A DNA stretch of 64,000 nt, taken from NCBI RefSeq assembly GCF_003388735.1, contig NZ_QUBQ01000001.1:310001-374000 (forward strand), read 5' to 3'. Under the pieces are notes generated by a model. The model was not told the DNA's origin and did no database searches. It worked only from the letters and a program-made list of their open reading frames with translations. Below, in pieces: positions 61,684 to 64,000 of the stretch (within the stretch, counting starts at the first letter, position 1; each line of letters starts with the position of its first letter). The position numbers were made by a program, and so were the translations under genes. The DNA comes from Paenibacillus paeoniae. GTDB lineage: Bacteria > Bacillota > Bacilli > Paenibacillales > Paenibacillaceae.

Positions 61684-62625
61684 GTGTTTGATACAAAAGT
61701 GAAACTGCAATATAAGGCCTTTGGCTTTTCCGTCCACAGCGACATGCTGCTGCCGGAGCTGTCTGCAGCAGAAAGCGACACTGCAAAGGCAGATATTACG
61801 GTCAAGGTTAATTCGTTCCTGAAAAACGGCTTTGATGCGGAGCCATATGATTTTATTGCCGAGGACGGAATGGTGTCGGTGAAAATGCCTGACGCCGGTG
61901 TATTCCGTGTGCAGGACGGCGACAAAATCATCGTATCGCCTTATGCTGGCGCAGATGAAGATTTAATTCGTCTCTACGTGCTGGGTACTTGCTTTGGCAT
62001 CTTACTGCTCCAGCGGGGCATCTATCCGCTCCATGGCAGTGCGCTGGCCATTAACGGCAAAGCTTATGCCATCGTGGGGCAATCCGGAGCGGGCAAATCA
62101 ACGCTTGCTTCTGCCCTGATCGAGAAAGGCTTCCGGCTGCTGAGCGATGATGTAATCGCCGTGTCGCACGATTCGCTCACGGGACAGCCCATCGTAGCGC
62201 CATCCTACCCTCAGCAGAAGCTATGGCAGAATAGTCTGGAGGCGATGGGTCAGAGCCATGAAGCGTTGCGCTCGATCTTCGGCAGAGAGACCAAATATTG
62301 CGTACCGCTTACGGATAGCTTCCATGGAACGTCCTTGCCGCTGGGAGGCGTCTTCGAGCTGACGAGGACGACAGAGCTTGACGGAATTGAATTGGAACCC
62401 GCGGGCAAGCTGGAGCGTCTGCCTCTCTTGTTCAGGCATACGTACCGGTATCAGTTGATCGAGCGGATGAACTTGATGAAATGGCATTTCGAGCAATCGG
62501 CAGCGCTGGCCTCAAGGCTGAATATTTATCGGCTGCGCCGTGGCGAATCCGCGTTCACTGCGCCGCAATTAGCCGATCTGATCTTGAATACGATATCGAC
62601 GGAGGGAACAGACCATGGATTATAG
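61684..62625 (+). CDS. HPr-kinase-like lasso peptide kinase (K)
   Basis: A 313-residue protein with a C-terminal HPr kinase/phosphorylase-like ATPase: P-loop 'GQSGAGKST' at about 132-140 and 'LLSDD' at about 152-156, preceded by 'LHGSAL'. In the paeninodin cluster the homolog PadeK phosphorylates the C-terminal Ser of the precursor. I chose the GTG at 61684, seven bases after GGGGTGA; the frame extends upstream to 61606 but would run through the hairpin. It overlaps the next gene by 11 bases. Confidence 0.88.
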   Translation: MFDTKVKLQYKAFGFSVHSDMLLPELSAAESDTAKADITVKVNSFLKNGFDAEPYDFIAEDGMVSVKMPDAGVFRVQDGDKIIVSPYAGADEDLIRLYVLGTCFGILLLQRGIYPLHGSALAINGKAYAIVGQSGAGKSTLASALIEKGFRLLSDDVIAVSHDSLTGQPIVAPSYPQQKLWQNSLEAMGQSHEALRSIFGRETKYCVPLTDSFHGTSLPLGGVFELTRTTELDGIELEPAGKLERLPLLFRHTYRYQLIERMNLMKWHFEQSAALASRLNIYRLRRGESAFTAPQLADLILNTISTEGTDHGL

Positions 62626-62935
62626 AGGGGAATTGATCAGCCGGCCTGACCATCAAGCGTTATCGCTGAATCTGATTGCCGTGCAGAACAACAACAACAT
62701 CGCCAGCGATATGAATGGCGAGAAAGTGCTTCTCAGCATTGATAACGGAAAGTACTACAATCTGGGCGCAATCGGCGGACGCATCTGGGATATGATGGCG
62801 CATCCCGAGACAATCGGTTCCATGGTCAACACGTTGATGGATGAATACGAGATTGACCGGACAACTTGCGAGGAACAAGTGTTTTCGTTCCTGACGCATC
62901 TTTCCGAAGAACGGCTAGTCCAATTCGGCATGTAA
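62615..62935 (+). CDS. PqqD-like RiPP recognition element (B1)
   Basis: A 106-residue PqqD-family protein ('KVLLSIDNGKYYNLGAIGGRIWDMM', 'EEQVFSFLTHLSEERLVQF') with the winged-helix fold that binds the leader peptide. In lasso systems with split B proteins, B1 delivers the precursor to the peptidase B2. CGGAGGGA precedes the ATG, which lies inside the end of the kinase gene. Confidence 0.9.
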   Translation: MDYRGELISRPDHQALSLNLIAVQNNNNIASDMNGEKVLLSIDNGKYYNLGAIGGRIWDMMAHPETIGSMVNTLMDEYEIDRTTCEEQVFSFLTHLSEERLVQFGM

Positions 62936-62948
62936 GGCTGGTGAATTC

Positions 62949-63431
62949 ATGTCGATCATAAGGAAGCTAAAGCTGCTAATGTCCTACGATATCCGAACCA
63001 TTGCGTTGCTCGTGGAAGCGACCTTCTATATGGGATGGGCAAGATATCAGCTGCTGTACCGTCCGTTCCCAGGCCTTGCTGCCCGACTGGGAGAGCCCAT
63101 GAAGGAGACGGGATATGAGGAGAACGAAACGAGGCGCAAGGAACTGGCTCGAATCCGCCAAGCGCTTAAGTTGATGAGCGGGCATACCTTCTGGGAGAGC
63201 AAATGTCTCGTTCGCGCCGTTGCAGGTCTCAAAATGCTGGAGAGACGCGGAATCGAAAGCACTTTATATCTGGGAACCGCCAAAAACGAAACGGGTGGCA
63301 TGATTGCTCATGCCTGGCTTCGTAGCGGACCGTGGTATATTACCGGGGCGGAAGAGATGAACTTATTTACTGTGACAGGCAAGTTTGCCCGAAGCATGGC
63401 ATTCAAGGGCCGGAGGGCGATGAAGGTATGA
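62949..63431 (+). CDS. lasso leader peptidase, transglutaminase-like (B2)
   Basis: A 160-residue protein of the transglutaminase-like B2 family. Cys86 ('ESKCLVRAVAGLKML') and His121 ('MIAHAWLRSG') form the visible part of the catalytic triad; the third residue is not obvious. It should cut the leader from the precursor and expose the core N-terminus for ring closure. It follows B1 by 13 bases and overlaps the exporter gene as ATGA. Confidence 0.9.
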   Translation: MSIIRKLKLLMSYDIRTIALLVEATFYMGWARYQLLYRPFPGLAARLGEPMKETGYEENETRRKELARIRQALKLMSGHTFWESKCLVRAVAGLKMLERRGIESTLYLGTAKNETGGMIAHAWLRSGPWYITGAEEMNLFTVTGKFARSMAFKGRRAMKV

Positions 63432-64000
63432 AACAGCTGTTTTATTTTGCAGGACAACTCCATCGGTATTCAGGTAAGATCTTATATTTCAATCTCATCG
63501 GCATGTTGTTTATCGGATTGCTGGACGGTGCGGCAGTCCTGTTGCTGTTGCCGCTGATCAGCGTCATCGGGATTATACCGGCAAGTACGGCATCCATTCC
63601 AGGCACAGGCTTTCTGTCCTTCCTGCAGGAGATGCCCCTCAGTCAGTCGCTCGCGATGATTTTATGTTTTTACGTTGCATTGGTGGCGGCCCAGAGCTTG
63701 CTGCAACGAAATTTATCGCTGAGGGAAGTACGCATACATACAGGTTTCATTAATCATGTGCGGCTGGAAACGTACCGGCTGCTGCTGCAGGCGAACTGGA
63801 CTTTTTTTGTGCGAAAACGAAAGTCGGACTTGATCAATGCGTTGACAGGCGAGTTGGGAAGAGTAACGAACGGCGCATTTTTGTTTCTGCAAATGATAGC
63901 TTCCATTACGTTTACACTCATTCAGATCGGGCTGGCTTTATGGCTGTCCTGGCCTTTAACGCTGTTTATATTGGGCTGCGGCTTGCTGATCGGCTGGCTG
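63428..64000 (+). CDS. ABC transporter, lasso exporter (D), 3' partial
   Basis: The first 191 residues of a membrane protein, open to the window end. Hydrophobic helices at about 18-45, 73-92 and 150-190 and the intracellular loop 'RKRKSDLINALTGELGRVTNGAFLFLQM' are typical of the membrane domain of half-size ABC exporters; the ATPase domain lies beyond the window. In lasso clusters this protein exports the mature peptide and gives self-immunity. It starts with ATGA overlap to B2. Confidence 0.85.
   Translation, partial: MKQLFYFAGQLHRYSGKILYFNLIGMLFIGLLDGAAVLLLLPLISVIGIIPASTASIPGTGFLSFLQEMPLSQSLAMILCFYVALVAAQSLLQRNLSLREVRIHTGFINHVRLETYRLLLQANWTFFVRKRKSDLINALTGELGRVTNGAFLFLQMIASITFTLIQIGLALWLSWPLTLFILGCGLLIGWL

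Overview
The window looks like a chromosomal segment of a Paenibacillus-type member of the Bacillota. Supporting signs are strong AGGAGG-type ribosome binding sites with GTG and TTG starts, consensus sigma-A promoters, AraC regulators fused to iron-siderophore binding proteins, YesM/YesN two-component pairs beside LplB/YtcP-type sugar transporters, SinR/SinI-like regulators, an eps-type exopolysaccharide locus and a paeninodin-type lasso peptide cluster. No rRNA, tRNA, CRISPR array or intact insertion sequence was seen.

Layout. 1-13 kb: a 5'-truncated AraC/siderophore-binding fusion, a YpcP-like 5'-3' exonuclease, a CPBP protease plus TetR operon, and an OmpR-type two-component pair divergent from a sugar-type ABC operon that includes an HlyD-like adaptor. 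A second AraC/siderophore-binding fusion lies on the opposite strand. 13-17.9 kb: a remnant of an M13 metallopeptidase, a YbjQ protein, another OmpR-type pair, then 1.5 kb of non-coding DNA with a 51-bp minisatellite between duplicated hairpins and a long imperfect palindrome. 17.9-28.1 kb: a CUT1 sugar transporter with its YesM/YesN pair, followed by ThuA, a sugar isomerase, a dehydrogenase and a VOC protein, probably one carbohydrate-use locus. A second copy of the palindrome follows. 28.7-58.4 kb: a SinR-like gene and a large exopolysaccharide locus: Wzz, tyrosine kinase, EpsC, GalU, many glycosyltransferases, an EpsG-like polymerase, EpsL/N/M-type bacillosamine-like enzymes, pyruvyltransferase, a GH88/105-like hydrolase, Wzx flippase, a collagen-like beta-helix protein and GalE. 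58.6-59.1 kb: convergent SinI-like and SinR-like genes. 59.5-64 kb: lasso peptide genes in the order cyclase, precursor, kinase, RiPP recognition element, peptidase, ABC exporter (cut by the window end).

Two regulatory themes tie the region together. A 16-bp palindrome, GTTCTTTATAAAGAAC and close variants, occurs at the promoters of the SinR-like gene, the wzz-kinase genes, epsC, the nucleotidyltransferase at 42.4 kb, galE and the lasso operon. It resembles tandem SinR half sites and suggests that biofilm matrix and lasso peptide are controlled together. Second, both AraC/siderophore-binding fusions carry, inside the reading frame at the domain junction, a sigma-A-like promoter, a Fur box, a Shine-Dalgarno sequence and a start codon for a free lipoprotein, so each fused gene probably encodes two iron-controlled products.

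The strongest candidate for something undescribed is the lasso cluster: its 48-residue precursor fits the paeninodin leader pattern and ends in Ser, as expected for the neighbouring kinase, but the acidic ring residues fall out of the usual register, and a 17-bp hairpin separates the precursor from the downstream enzymes.
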